Shown one piece after another: positions 32,260 to 46,528 of a stretch of DNA of 64,000 nucleotides. The stretch spans positions 1,922,001 to 1,986,000 of the forward strand of contig JBCAQO010000003.1 in the NCBI GenBank assembly GCA_039111635.1, in the 5' to 3' direction. Under the pieces are notes generated by a model that was given only the letters and a program-made list of their open reading frames with translations, made no database searches and was not told the DNA's origin. A program made the translations under genes and the position numbers. Each line of letters starts with the position of its first letter. Positions within the stretch are counted from its first letter, which is position 1. This DNA is from Heterobasidion occidentale (lineage: Eukaryota; Basidiomycota; Agaricomycetes; Russulales; Bondarzewiaceae).

Positions 32260-33168
32260 ATGGGCCTCTCTGTTTCTTCATTATTTACCTCTTTCGCATC
32301 TTTGCTTCGATGGAGCAAAGATCAAGATGTCCGTATACTGATGCTGGGTCTGGATTCCGCTGGTAAAGTGAGTGCTACGATGCAAAGATGCTATGTGGGG
32401 TAAGTGGCTGAATCATCATATCGCAGACGACGATTCTGTACCGGCTACAGGTGGGCAATGCTGCGATTTAGTCTTGAGCGATGCTTTCATGGCTATCATC
32501 GGATAGATAGGCGAAGTCGTCTCTACAATACCCAGTCAGTCCTAGTGCTTTGGGATACGTCATTGGTGTGGCTCAAACAGCGTGTTCCCAGCGATCGGCT
32601 TTAACGTAGAAACGGTCGAAGTAAGTCTTGATTATACACTGTAACACATACGTTCTGAACTCTGGACTGCAACGACCTTGCTAGTACAAAAATATCAAAT
32701 TTCAAGTATGGGATCTAGGGGGACAATCAAGTATTCGGTGAGTAACAGACACCACACGAACACTGTACCATTCAACTGTTTTCGTCAGGCCATATTGGAG
32801 ATGTTACTTCCCGAATACGTCTGCCATCATCTACGTCATTGACTCTTCCGATCACGACCGTCTACAGACATCACGCAGTGAGCTCTTGACAATGCTATCA
32901 GAAGAAGAGCTGGCAGGGGTACCTCTGCTCGTCTTCTGTAATAAGCAGGATGTGGACGGCGCTTTGAAGCCAGAGGAGGTCAGCGAAAAGCTAGGCCTAG
33001 CTGGAGGAGAGAAGGGCCGGGACTGGAGTGTGCGGGGCAGTTGTGCGGTAAAGGGAGAAGGTTTAGAGGAGGGTCTAGACTGGTGCGTTTGACTCTCGCT
33101 CTCGCAGGAGGCATTTGGCTGACAGACTTGTACCCTGGAGGCTGGTGAATGCAATACAGAAAAAGTGA
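32260..33168 (+). CDS. ARL1: ARF-like small GTPase Arl1
   Basis: Seven exons (32260-32367, 32427-32450, 32507-32534, 32592-32620, 32685-32737, 32789-33082, 33141-33168) encode 187 residues. N-terminal MGLSVSS provides a glycine for myristoylation. G motifs: LMLGLDSAGKTTILYRL (P loop), IPTIGFNVE (switch I threonine), VWDLGGQSSIRPYWRCYF (G3), FCNKQDV (NKxD) and SCAVKGEG (SAK-type). The GGQSSIRPYWRCYFPNT stretch is diagnostic for Arl1 against Arf. Arl1 acts at the trans-Golgi and recruits GRIP-domain golgins. The gene is cut into several exons of about 24-53 nt, some smaller than the introns around them. Confidence 0.92.
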
Positions 33169-33416
33169 TGGTATACTCCGACATACTGCTCTTCTTGCGA
33201 TTGCTATTTTCATCACATACCAGCACGACCCTATGTTATATGGACACTGTAATGCATAATGTCCGCATATATTTTCTTCACCGGACAAGCAGCTCGGTGA
33301 ACACGGCAATATGGTATGGCGTGCAAGGTTTAAGGACAAGTATAGCTACAATGGTATGTATATATAGGTGGTGGCAAATCACGGCAGACTATGTCGCAGA
33401 AAGATTCTAACCTCAT

Positions 33417-35292
33417 CTAGGCGCTCGACGGCTGTCCCCCATCCACCGCCCACGCCCAATCCCACTTGGCATTATTTGCATCTGCCTCGCACATTCGCGC
33501 GATATCTATATCGCCTCTCCAAATCCTGACGGTCCCATCGTCCGCACAGGTAGCAAACATCCCTTCAGCCCAATCCACCGCTCCAACCTCTCCCGTTTGA
33601 CCCTTGACCTCCACTCCGTGGGATGGTATTGAACGTGATCCAGATAATACAGGATGTGTCCTTCCAGCGCAAGACACGTCGAAAAGGAAGGCAGAACCGG
33701 TTCGACTGGCACTGCCGCTCAACAGCCATCGACCATTGGGTGAAAGCGCGAGGCGAACATAGAACGAGTTTGTTTGCATGCTTGGATGTGCAAATGAAGT
33801 CATATCGGTCGATGGCAGGGCAAGCAAACCGGAGGCCGTATAGGTGTGGATTCTGGAGTCTGTGCCTAGTCCGAACAACAAGCCTGCGGATGGTCCCGCA
33901 CCAGCTACAAGTGATGCGATGCCTCGGGGTCGACGAGAGCCGTCCACCGTAGTCGGGTCGAAGGAAGATACGTGCGTCGGCTGAATCATTCGCAACGCAG
34001 ACTTGCCCTTACGTGGGGACGTTGGAAGTCGGATATCCCAATGGCGGAGGATACTGATGCGCTGTCAGTTCACAGTTTGCCGCACCGAGGGAAGTTACAT
34101 ACCCGTCGAAGGAGCTGCTGCTGGTCAGCCCGAAGGGATCCCCGTCAAGGTACAACACACTCGTCACGCTCTTCATAGCTGGCGTCGTCGCTCGTCTAGC
34201 TTTGACTACGTGCCCTCCAGCGCACGGAATTCGCAGCACTGGCGTCAGTACATCGATGCCACATTCGCTACTTCTTTGACCTTGGGCCCTCATATCCCAC
34301 AGACAAATAACACCATCGCGTCCACCAGTGCTCAGCATGTTTGGATTGACTGGGTCCCAAGCGACTGTTTTGACTGTGCTCGTGTGATTTTGCAGTATGT
34401 GCAGTGTTTTGGACGTAGTCAAATCGGTGACACGTGTGGATTGATCCCCGGATACTGTAGCGAGTAGTTCGTCGGTGTGTGACCACTGGACATCGAAGAC
34501 GCCGTTTTGGTGGATATCAAGGACTGTCCGCTGCGGTTCTGCCAGGAGGTTATCAACTTGCGTCTGCCTATGATTAACTTCATTGCACTAACCGTAATCC
34601 CAGTCATTTCGCTTCGAGGTATTTAATATATGAACTGCGCCCTGTTCGGTGGCGACGCCAGAAGTGGTATTCCACCCTTTTTCGCCGCTAGTATCCAACA
34701 CGCAAGAGGTGACGATACGCGCATACGACCAGGAGAAATGGACTTACTATGACCATATGAGCACGCGTACGGGGGAGTCAAGAACGTGTTCGCATGCAGA
34801 GATTGACATTTGAAAACGTCCGCCTTGTGCGAAGAGACGAATGACCGTAGGATGGAACGCGTTGGTACTAACCGGTGCAACAGGCCCTGAGTTCTTGTTC
34901 ATCATTCGCTACGTATGGTCTCAAATATGCTCACGAGGTAGTTGACGGAAGACAGCTCTAGGCCGTGACATGGCGTTCAAGCTCATCATCCCATGTACTG
35001 TTACCCTTCGCTGGCGAGGTTGAGGGTCAGCTGCAACGTCTAACATCTCCACATCAGGATCCCGCTCCTCATAGTTTTCTTCGGCATCCACTCCGTCCAC
35101 TCCAGATAGCCTTGATCGCTTAGTGACTCGTCCATCCGTTGAAGCATCCGCTATTGGTCGTTTTGCCTTTGTATGTTCTGAGGGAGTTAGCGGTGAGAAG
35201 AAGGAGGAGACGGTGGTCTGATGGGTTTGACGATCATTTGTTCGATTGATAAGAGCAGATCGAACTTGCGAAGGAGTAGGCGCCGCGAGCAT
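33417..35292 (-). CDS. CDT2: Cdt2/DTL-like WD40 substrate receptor of the CRL4 ubiquitin ligase, with a frameshift
   Basis: The gene encodes WD repeats including [78 protein letters not shown] and [13 protein letters not shown], in the order and style of Cdt2/[13 protein letters not shown] marks the N-terminal start of the propeller. CRL4-Cdt2 destroys PCNA-bound substrates such as Cdt1 and the Spd1-type RNR inhibitor. Exons read: 34823-34748, 34687-34593, 34556-34103 and 34053-33417. One base is lost at 34655-34661, between PLLA and the expected VATEQG. The 5' exon (35292 to about 34929) carries a PIP-box-like QTTVSSFF, but its junction to the propeller could not be phased, so it may be a separate short gene. 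The intron at 34592-34557 is only 36 nt. Confidence 0.75.
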
Positions 35293-35520
35293 ATTCGTAG
35301 TCAAAAGAATGGCAGAAATGTGGAGAACACGGTAAACGCGTTGACACTCGGAAGTAATCAACAGCGCGCCCACACACGTGACCGTGTATCGGTATTTCGG
35401 GTTTATTCCCGATCATATGGTGGACTTTTTCGGACTCATTTCACTCTCTTACCCCTTATACACAACATTTTCTGCGTTGAGGTCAGACTCAACCTTGAAA
35501 ATCTTTTCAGTCACAACCAA
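35293..35520. promoter_or_regulatory. Divergent promoter region of CDT2 and LYS12
   Basis: This 228-bp gap separates the start codons of CDT2 (minus) and LYS12 (plus). No specific element was recognised. Confidence 0.4.
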
Positions 35521-37212
<1,692 letters not shown>

Positions 37213-37514
37213 TCGCTCAAGATGGATCTGGTCAGATGAGGGATAGCTGTAGGTTCATGATGTAGAGTACATACGTGCCGAGCGTTTACAATGTTGAGCG
37301 CCTGAGCGCCGAGCCTGCACGCCGAATTAGAGTTTCCCACGGTGCGACTCATGCGTTGCCCAACTTGCGGTAGAGATGCCGCGACCACCCACACTCCCTG
37401 CACGTCCCGGCGACTTCCTCTCAGATATCTTAAGACTTCCTCGTGTTATAGTCGCCTTCTCCAATCAGCTATCATCATACTTTACAGCATTCTTCTTTAC
37501 TTCTCCACCTCATC
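37213..37514. other. Intergenic, no gene seen
   Basis: 3' flank of LYS12 and promoter of the next gene. Confidence 0.4.
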
Positions 37515-39262
37515 ATGCCCGTCCCATCATCCGTTGATGCTGATGCCCCTCGTACCAACACCGTAAAGTCGAACACGACCAAGACACCTCGCAATTCCAA
37601 GGAAAAACCTCCCCCATCTCAATTTCCGGCTCTGCCCTCTTCAACTATGCAAGCTCAGCAAGACCCCTCCACGCCATCGCCCTCCCAACTAATCGCTCAG
37701 CAGTCTCAACATCCTCAGCCGCAACCACAAACGAAGAAGGTCGCTCGTCGTTCAAGCAAGCCCATCATCGATTGGTTCCAACGGAAGTTGGCTGGTACTG
37801 TGCGGCCTCGACGGGCATCTGATAGCGTCCGCGGACGGAACTCGAATGGTTCCAACGTATCGAATCGGGAGAAGAGGAGGCCTACGCTACCGGACGGCTT
37901 TAGGGATCTTAACAGGGTTCAATCGACCCCCTTACGTCCAGGAGAGAGCGGTGACAGGGATGTTAGACGGAACGGCCATAGTCAGGCCCTTGCGAAGCCT
38001 GCGCCGATTTCTTTGAATGGAGATGAGCCGGAGAGTCTTGCAGACGCGGAGACGCATGGCGACATTTCAACCTATCGTTCTTCCCTCGCTCGGGACTCTA
38101 TGTGGTCCCCGGCCAGCAATCTCGAGGCAGATGAGGACGCTTCTGTTAGGCCCTTGCCTCCTAGCTCCCCTCCTCACCCTCACCGTCTCGATCGTCCTCG
38201 TCATATCTTTCGGATCCTCGCACGTTCAAAAGCATAGCTGCGAGTACAAAGCCCACCACTTTGCTCAGCGTAGACCTCACGAATGGTATGGCTCACATTG
38301 CTCAAGCGCCATCACCTGCGGGAGCCTCTCCAGCACAGAGAATACCCGCTCATGTACGGTCGTCTTCGGCAGGAGGCTCCAACGGTGGCGGATCCATCAC
38401 ATTCTCAGCTTTACCTCCCTCTCCGTCTTCTTCTGTTCAAAACTCCCTCAATATTATGGCTCAGACTGCAAGCTATCCGAACCATCCATTGCAAGCCCCT
38501 CAGCACACAACACATCATCCTCGAAACAATCCTCATCCTGCTTCTCCTCCCCCTGACAACGCTTCAATGCTCACGCTGGCATCTTCTGCATTCGCATATC
38601 CTGGTGCCCGTATAGGAGTTGTCGGTGGTACTACAGATACCGTGTCTGTGTCTCATCTCTCCCACTTTGGAGGGAGCCGGTTCGTCACAGAGGACCGTTC
38701 AAGCCATTTCGTGCTCGGTGACGACCTTGATGCCGAAGGTGAGGCAGATGCGAGTGTCCGCGCTTTAAGGCCGAGAAGCTCAAGAAGGGGAAGCTGGGAG
38801 AGCGAGGCGAGTGGATGGAGCGCCAGAATGGGCAATGGGAGCGTCGTTGGAATGGGCCCGAGTACGCCGTCTATGCTGAGGGACAGGAGTCTGTGGTCTG
38901 CGAGCCTGAGAACCGGTGGGAATTTCCCCGGTTATGAAGAGGGCGACCAATCCGAGCAGGATTCGGATGAGGGAGAGGGCGAGGATCACGATCACGCTAC
39001 ACGCAAGCATGAGGCGGATGACGACAGTGGCGGAGGTAATGTCGTCCATGCCGACTCGCAAAGAGAGACGGACGCCTCGGCCGCTGGCTCTGGATCGACT
39101 CCGCATGAGCGTTCTGGCGAGAGAGCATTGCCTTCCTCATCTCAAACTCAAAGTTCGTCGAACCCCGTCATTTCGTCTGCGGAAGCTATCTCTCGTCCTG
39201 TCATACGGGTGTCGATGGACTCGCCGCGCATCCAGATCGGTGACGCGGTAACATCGGCCTAG
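37515..39262 (+). CDS. Disordered Ser/Pro-rich protein conserved in Agaricomycetes, with a frameshift
   Basis: No catalytic domain is seen. Features are a Gln/Pro-rich N-terminus, a basic amphipathic stretch KPIIDWFQRKLAGTVRPRR, then low-complexity Ser/Thr-rich sequence with a recurring conserved core LSVDLTNGMAHIAQAPSPAG, VLGDDLDAEGEADASVRALR and RPRSSRRGSWESEASGWSAR. The frame changes near 38160-38180: RPLPPSSP continues as SPSRSSSSYLSDPRTFKS one frame over, the polarity expected after loss of one base in a CT-rich stretch. Without that, the first frame stops at 38237. I recall similar unannotated proteins in mushroom-forming fungi, but no function. Phosphorylation-rich scaffolding is only a guess. 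Confidence 0.65.
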
Positions 39263-40070
39263 CATTCACCTTAGATCTCAAAAGGAGCTGATTGCGATGC
39301 ACGGCAACACTTCTTTCATGGCATAAGACTGGGTTTTGACGTATCATTTCATCGTCTCAGTGAGTTCAGAAAGCCTTGTTACTCACACCTTCAGCTTATC
39401 TTTCATTTGTTCATTGGACAGTGTTTGTAATTTATGCTATCGTTTCTTGCGGACGAGGAATCTGCTCTCCTTCATTCAATCATTCAATACACGCCGGTAT
39501 AACTCTCCTTGAATACGACTTGTTTAACGATACCCCGTCATCTACTGTAAGCTATTCCATGTCTAGGCAATTGAGTCCATCCTTCTAGTCCCTTCGGGAT
39601 TTTTGCATTACTTAGTTTTATTCACAGATCCCTACATCTGTAGTTTGACCGATCTTCTCGTCGGTCAGTAGCTCACATACCTACTCATCGACGTTTTGAA
39701 GTAGGTATCGCCTGTTGGCCTCATAATCGTGATTTCATTTTTGGCGAACAGTCAATCAGCGTTCAAGCTAGATGCCTCGGTCATCGTGCTGTGGCGCACA
39801 CGTGAAGGTTTGCATCCACTATCATCGGTCAATGACTTGCTGCTGCCGCACAACCTAGTGCAACATCTCGCTCAACCTTCAAGGACGGGTTCTCACGCCC
39901 TAAAGCTAATTTGGGATATGATCATGTGTCCCGAGATCACGATTCTTCGGACCGAAACCAGTCATGTTACTCCAGAATTCTTGACACTGACGGTCACGAT
40001 GATCGAGAGTATAAAAGGCTGGGCTCTAGGGTTGCTCGACCGCAGCTTCGACACTGTATCACCCGCAAAC
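39263..40070. other. Intergenic, no gene seen
   Basis: An 808-bp gap on the plus strand between the disordered-protein gene and the GH125 gene. An open frame at 39729-40070 has no domain. It probably holds the GH125 promoter and leader. Confidence 0.5.
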
Positions 40071-42479
40071 ATGAAGGTGACGAGGGCGGCAATTCTGGGA
40101 ATCTTTGGAGGAGTTTCCTCGGTGATTGCGCAGGGTTGTCCAGATTATACGACATATGCTCAAGTGCGTGTTGTATCGATACAATGCACAACCATCGAAG
40201 CTGTTGATTTCACTTAGATGCCGCATGGAGATGTATCTTCAGGTCCTTTGTCTTTGCCGTATATGAGGCCTGCACCGGAATGCCGCACGTTCAACAGTTC
40301 TGCAGTCGAAGTGAGTAGGTCAGGAAGGATGATCAATCACTCACTTCAATGGGTCTCATATACAGAGAGTGATTGATGACATGAAGTCGCGTCTCAAAGA
40401 CCCTGACATTGCACGTTTGTTCGAGAACACCTTCCCCAACACCCTTGGTATGTTTCTATAGTCATAGAGATACAGACAGCCATGCCAGAATTGACTTGGA
40501 TGCAGACACCACGATCAGGTACTTCAACTCTGTGCGTTGTTTCCATGTCCTTTTTCGAATGTATCTTTACTTCCTCACTTTAAAGACCGAAAATCTGGCT
40601 TTCGTCATCACCGGTGTAAGCCGCCATCGTTGTTTTGTGTAGTGCATCATATATAATATCCATTTTGATCTATAGGATATAACGTACCACATTTCTTGGA
40701 TGACCTCCCGTGTCATAGCTAAACAGGTTACTCTTTCAGGGCGCAGTGGCTTCGAGACACAGCTAACCAGGTATGCCAGCGCATTCGTCATGATTCGTCC
40801 TCATCATTGATGCAGACCTTATCCAGCTTGTCGTGTATCGATCTCTTTTGTCCACTGATGCGGAGTTGGCTTTACTCGTCAAAGCCGTCATTAACAATGA
40901 GGCGCGGTACATATTCCAATACCCATATTGCGGCGCGTTCCAGCCTCCACCAGAAAGCGGTTTAAGTCCTTCTCACAATGATTGGGCTGATGGTGTCACA
41001 GTGAACCCGTGCGTATATCGGAGCATATTGCTATATGTTATACAAGTGAGGTCTGACAGTATGCGTTTCTCAATCACAGACTGGTGGACAATCAGACTGT
41101 GTTCGAGTGCAAGGTATGACCGGACTCATATGTTTCCTCGTTTTTTGTTCTTGATCAGATATATTAGTACGAAATTGATTCATTGTGCGGCTTCATCAAA
41201 CTCTCAAGGTCATACTACGAAGCGACCAACGACTCTTCCTTCATGAATCAAAACTGTGAGACCTCAGTTTCGGTGACTGAATGCCGATATAACAATTACT
41301 CGGACAGGGGCTTGGGCTATTGATCAGATATTCCGCGTCATTTGGGAGCAATCGCAAAGCTCCTTTGATGACGACTTCAATTTTGTCTCATACTATAATT
41401 GGACAGGCGGCAATGGAGCGCTCTCCCCTGCTGTCAACAACGACGGTAATGGTGAACCGAAGGCGTACAATGGGCTGGTAGGGACGCACCACAGACCATC
41501 AGACGATCTAAGTACATACGGTATGTTCCTGACAACTGTCTCGATGCTTAATTTTAATCATGATCTCAGCGTTCTTGACACCCGCGAACGCGATGCTGAG
41601 CGTCGAGCTTGGACATTTAGCGAGCATGCTAGATCGAATTCAACAGTTCAAGAACGTGAGCAAACTTGCAAAGGAATACAGTTCAACAATCAAAAAAGCG
41701 ATTTGGAATCATACGGTAAGGCTTGATCCTCTTGATCTGTTCGACACGTGCTCATAAATTATTGATTAGGTTGTCGACGATGTTTTCGCGTACGAGACCA
41801 ATGGTTTGTGTCTATGATTCAATGACCCAAAACCCCTCTGATTCTTCTCAGGGTTTGGTGGAAGATATGTGATGGATGATGCTAATGTTCCAGTAAGCCA
41901 TAATTCCCCTTCAAAGCTCTCTCCATGTAATTCACTTCGACTCCCACAGTCATTGCTTTCCCTGCCATACCTTGGGTTCCTTGATAAAAGCGATCCAACA
42001 TATGTGACCACTCGGAAGCTGCTGTTATCTCGACGCAATCCATATTATGCCGCCGGGAAGAGCTTCAAGGGCATCGGGTACGTCTATCTTTTACCAACTT
42101 GTCCAGTGAGAAATCGAACCTAGTTGATAAACTGCGGAACAGGGGACCTCACGTCGATGCTTGGCATCCCTGGTTGATGTCTCAAATATCCGCCATCTTC
42201 GGCACTGACGATGACGAAGAAATCCATCAATCTCTCTACCTGATCGCTAACGTGAATACCGTTATTGAAAGCGTGTGTCTTACATCCTACTCACACCATT
42301 TTCAGAACACGGCTGGTCTGGGGCTCATCCATGAATCGCAAAGCATATACAATAACTCGGATTATACCCGTCCTTGGTTTGCTTGGGCTAACAGCTATTT
42401 CGCAGAAATGATTCTCGATCTGGCAGAACGTAAACCTCACCTAATTTTCACTGATGCTCGGAGCTACAACTTGTCATGA
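40071..42479 (+). CDS. GH125 exo-alpha-1,6-mannosidase, secreted, with a probable frameshift
   Basis: ATG 40071 begins a signal peptide (MKVTRAAILGIFGGVSS). About 14 short exons rebuild a GH125 (former DUF1237) domain: LAFVITGDITAQWLRDTANQ, YPYCGAFQPPPESG with HNDWADG, RPSDDLSTYAFLTPANAMLS, VELGHLASML, GFGGRYVMDDANVPSLLSLP, LLSRRNPYYAAG, GGPHVDAWHPWLMSQI and LIHESQSIYNN with TRPWFAWANS. The family removes terminal alpha-1,6-linked mannose. The glutamate-containing HES segment and the WLRD aspartate fit known active-site positions by memory. At the acceptor near 40816 the exon must start one base earlier to read the conserved LVVYRSLLSTDAELALL, so one base appears lost there. Confidence 0.82.
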
Positions 42480-42749
42480 TGTTTTATGTACGAACAACTG
42501 TCTGGAGTTGTTATGGGTTTGTAGTTGAGGAACATAAACCATCATGCTCGCCTTGACCGGCCTTAACCCTATCGACGGTCTAAAATGGCTTCACGTGATG
42601 AGTTCTCCATTTGGATGAGTTGTTGGTGACTGGAGGTGACAGTTGACACAACCAAGAGGGTGAGTTGTGGGTACTCGACGAGTTCCCAATGCTGCTGGTC
42701 TGAAGCCATCACTGAAACCTCCATCCTTGCCTGATCTACTGTCTGATTC

Positions 42750-45287
42750 ATGTCTTCTGACTCGCGTGAAATTGGAACCCTCATTGCTGTCATCCTTAAA
42801 GCTGTAAGCGGCACCGTCCTTTGTACTGCGCGCAGTCGTTCACTAGTAGGCATCGACAGCGAAATCTACCCAACAAGAGACACATCGGGAAGCAGGATCC
42901 ATATTGCTCTATTGAACTAAACGGGGAGAAACGTAGGACCAAGGCCATCAAGCGAGGCGGCCAGCATCCGGAGTGGGACGAAGAAGTTCGATTCACGCTC
43001 TATGAAGATGTTGAAGATGAACTAGCGCGTACTACCACTGGGGACGGCTCTCCTCCTCCCCCTCCTCCGAAGAATGGTCGGCCTTCAAAGAAGATTAAGG
43101 GCGCAAAGAATATGGCCATTGCATGCTTCGCTGATGATCCGAGGGAGCCTGATCTCATTGGTGAGGCTATAGTAGATCTGACAGAGGTTTTGACCAAGGG
43201 GGAGACCGACGGTACGTACATTCATTTGTACACATTGATATCCTTCCTGAAAATGCCAGCGTAGAATGGTTTACTCTCACCAACAAAGACAAGTACTGCG
43301 GCGAAGTGTACCTTGAGTTGACATTTTGGTCTAACGTACGCGTCATCCAACTTGTGTAGATCTTGATCTTTAAGTCTGAACTCATATGCACAGGAGCGTC
43401 CTCCGGAGAAGAAGGTCACGCCAAAGCCAAGTAAGACGCTCAAACAGTATGGCGGACCTGGGTCATTCGCTCCTTCTGGCGATGCATCTGGACAATCTAG
43501 GCCGTCGCGTGCAACTTCGTTATCTGGCAGCTTTGCGTCCGAGGACTCTCAGTGGGACTCGCTGCCGTCCTCGTTGAGACCATCCTCATCCCATGTACAA
43601 GTAGATCTGTATGTGCCACCTTATGAGCACACTGTCAGGGGGCGATCACCACGCATATCCTCAGTCGACCAAATCACGAGCGATTTTGGTGAGCTAGGAG
43701 TGTCAGAGCCGAGGGGAAGGAGGGAGACCTATCCTGTCAGTGATTTATCACTTTTGATTACTTATTCACTCATGTCTGGCTTAATAGCAGAATCAAAGTG
43801 GTTTTCCTGCAAGGCCTGCTACTTCGGCAGGTTACTCTCTCCCTTCTTCGACGTCTTCTCGTAACTTCTCAGAGGCAGACAACTCCTGGCCCGATAGAGC
43901 TCTGCACTCATATGATCAATCCATACCGCTCGGACAGCAATACAGCGCTGACTCAGTTTCGACAAGTTACGCATATCGTCCACAGTCAAGTTATCAAGCA
44001 CCATATGAGCCTGGCCCCCAAACATCTACCTTCTCTTATTCATCACAACAGCATCGTGGTCCGCGTTATAGTGTACCTACGGCATCATCAGGGTTCATGC
44101 CCGTGCCCTCTACCTCTGAGCCAATGTCTCTCACCTTACCGTCACATATGTCTGACCCATCCGGCTTGGCACCAACGCGAGGTCGTACCCCAGTACCCCC
44201 ATCCGGATATGTGCATCCTCCGGTACTGTCGAACTATACATCGACTCCGTCCATCCAAGTGCCGTTGCCGGCGCAGACGCCGGTACCACCCGTGTACCCG
44301 CCGACCTTGACATCTGTTCCATCTTCTGGTTCATTCTATCAATCTCAGCCTAACGTGTCCCCACAGCCCTCTTACACGCAGTTTCCCGGTTACGCAGCTC
44401 CTCCGCCGGCCGCACCGCCTCCTGGGCAACATCTACCTCCACCCCCATCATCGCAGTCTAATCCCTCTATACAAACGCATCCGCATTCGGCGCCTCCGCA
44501 ATCTTTCAGAGACTACAGTCCCTCAACTCCTCCACAACCCGAACATAACGTGCCTCCTGTTCCTGGAGCTTCTCAGCCCCCTTCGGGGTCAAGGCCGTTG
44601 CCCCAGCAACCACAAGGTTACGGCCAACCTCCTCTTCCTCCCAGTGTTCCCCCACAAGGTTACGGACAACTTCCTGGCTCATCTATGACTCAGTATGGAC
44701 AGCCTGCGATTCAACAACCTTCCTTGAATTACGGACAGCACCACCCCGCTATCCAACAACACGCCCCTCTACCTACTCCGCCTGGTCCCCCAGGCCCTTT
44801 ACGCCCGAGCTCTTATAGCCCTCCCAAGCATGGGAACAGTAGCATGTCTTCTCAACCCTATACCCATATTCCGCCTCCGCCTCCACTACCTCCTCAGCCT
44901 TCGCAACTGATATCCGTCCCGAGCTCTCGCCAATCATATCTACCACCAGCCTCGCCCAGTCCTTCAGCACTCTCTCCTTCATCGTCTACTCCTTCAACGC
45001 AAGGTCACTTACGTGCAACATCGGGTCGCCATAGTCTTCCTTTGCCACAACCACCATCAGGCGTACCTCAACAACAGCCAATCTACCAACCCATTCCCCC
45101 TCCACCCTTGTTGGTTTCGAACTCGCACATCCAATATCAAACTCCGCGCCCTCCAGTGCAGCAAAGCCACGGGTTCTACCCTGGTCCTCCCCCAAGACCT
45201 CCAGCGCAGATAACGGGACCTATAGGACGCTCGCAATGGCTGCCATCCGGTGAGATGCGTACGTATGAGCATCAGGGCGGGTATTGA
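42750..45287 (+). CDS. FIC1: C2-domain cytokinesis protein, Inn1/Fic1-like, with a long proline-rich tail
   Basis: Five exons (42750-42803, 42860-43211, 43265-43335, 43394-43735, 43788-45287), all in frame, encode 772 residues. Residues about 8-140 form a C2 domain: GTLIAVILKARNLPNK, KQDPYCSIELNGEKRRT, GGQHPEWDEEVRFTLYED, then IACFADDPREPDLIGEA and YLELTFWSN. The remainder is Pro/Ser/Gln/Tyr-rich with numerous PxxP motifs (for example PPPPPLPPQPS) and YGQ repeats. This matches Inn1 of budding yeast and Fic1 of fission yeast, where the C2 domain drives primary-septum formation and ingression and the PxxP tail binds SH3 proteins such as Hof1/Cdc15 and Cyk3. The basic insert before IACF is unusual. 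Other C2 proteins are possible, but the single C2 plus PxxP tail fits best. Confidence 0.8.
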
Positions 45288-45579
45288 GTTTCGCATAAGC
45301 GGGTATAAGTGCTTTTTGGCTGTAAAACGAAAATTTGGGAGATTTCTCAGACGTGACAGCGTTCTTCTTATCCTGTCGTTCAGCTTTGGTCTTGACATTG
45401 ATATTCGCGGACTTCGTTTTCATCGAGTTCACAGATTCTTGCATACTTGCTCTGCCTCACGCATTCATCAAGCAAGACGTATTTGTAGACACAAACACAC
45501 ATATATTTATTGGTCAAACCCATGGCTAATGATGCAATGGTTGAGGCAGAAGAATAGGCACAGAAGAGAGCACACCAGT

Positions 45580-46157
45580 CTACTTTGGCTGCCCTGCTTG
45601 CGCCTCTCTCTCAGCCTTCCATTTCGAAATCTCGGTTTCTGTAGCAACCATACCGCGACGCGCCAGATCAATTCGAGCTTCACGGCGTAGATGGGTTTCC
45701 TCCAAGCGTTGCTTGTGTTCATGCGACAGCAGTGCTTCGTCAGCGGCCGTGACAAGGCCGTAGATCGTGACTTGTAGTTGTTGTACAGGCGAGCAGTATG
45801 TTGTGAACATCCACTGTGCAGTACCAGATACATTCTTGGACTTACTGCATGATACCAGAAAGCCCTTGAATGCGAGGGTCTGGCGTCTATTTGAGAACGG
45901 ATGGCATCGACAATCAATTACGCAGCAATGCTTGAGGGGTATCTGGCGTACCGGAAGAAAGGCCAAGAGTGATGGGTTATTGTCGCGAGACCAAGACCAA
46001 AAGCACCATATTGTGCAGCTCCCTAAACTAGCTGAGAACAGTAATCCTGAAGCCCGTCAATGCTGAGACATACCACCATACCCGCCTTGACCTGTAGCCG
46101 ATAAGCCTGATCAACTTCTTCACGCCTGCGAGCGCGTTGTGCATGCGCTGACGACAT
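45580..46157 (-). CDS. Small membrane protein, family not recognised
   Basis: About 125 residues in four exons. N-terminal MSSAHAQRARRREEVDQAYR is basic and helical. Two hydrophobic segments, AAQYGAFGLGLATITHHSW and FKGFLVSCITIYGLV, surround a basic FFRRQTL turn, followed by a charged helical tail (LRREARIDLARRGMVATETE). The donors are GTATGT, GTACGC and GTAAGT; the third intron is about 76 nt. The layout resembles small inner-membrane proteins such as HIG1-type assembly factors, but the HIG1 signature is not clear, so I leave it unnamed. It lies tail to tail with the C2 gene. Confidence 0.6.
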
Positions 46158-46528
46158 CCTATACTGATATCAGAATAATATCAAACACGATGCAACGTAT
46201 GAACAAGTCTTGAGGATACTCACCCCTTTTCAATGAAGCCTTAGAGATAGACGTGAACAAACGTGAACGGACGGAACCGGCTGTCAAAGACCCCATGACA
46301 CATCGAGCTTGTTAGCTGTGCTGTTCATCACAGCCACGCCGTATTTTTGGAAAGACCTTTTCAATATACCAACAATTCTCGAAGATGCTTGTGGTAAGTT
46401 ATTCTGTACGGAGCATCAAGACGAAAAGCAAGTCGTCGGATGCAACCCAAAAATAAGGTTAAGGTTAACAGCTTGCGCTATATACAACTGCTACATGCCA
46501 AATAGCACTGAACACTCATAGCCTATGA
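46158..46528. other. Intergenic, divergent, no gene seen
   Basis: Upstream region shared by the small membrane-protein gene (minus) and the WD40 gene (plus). Confidence 0.4.

Noticed and set aside
33417..34560. PEX7 or a general WD40 protein for the 33.4-35.3 kb gene
   Set aside because: The TPPYACSYG entry, [10 protein letters not shown] and [13 protein letters not shown] repeats fit Cdt2/DTL better than PEX7.
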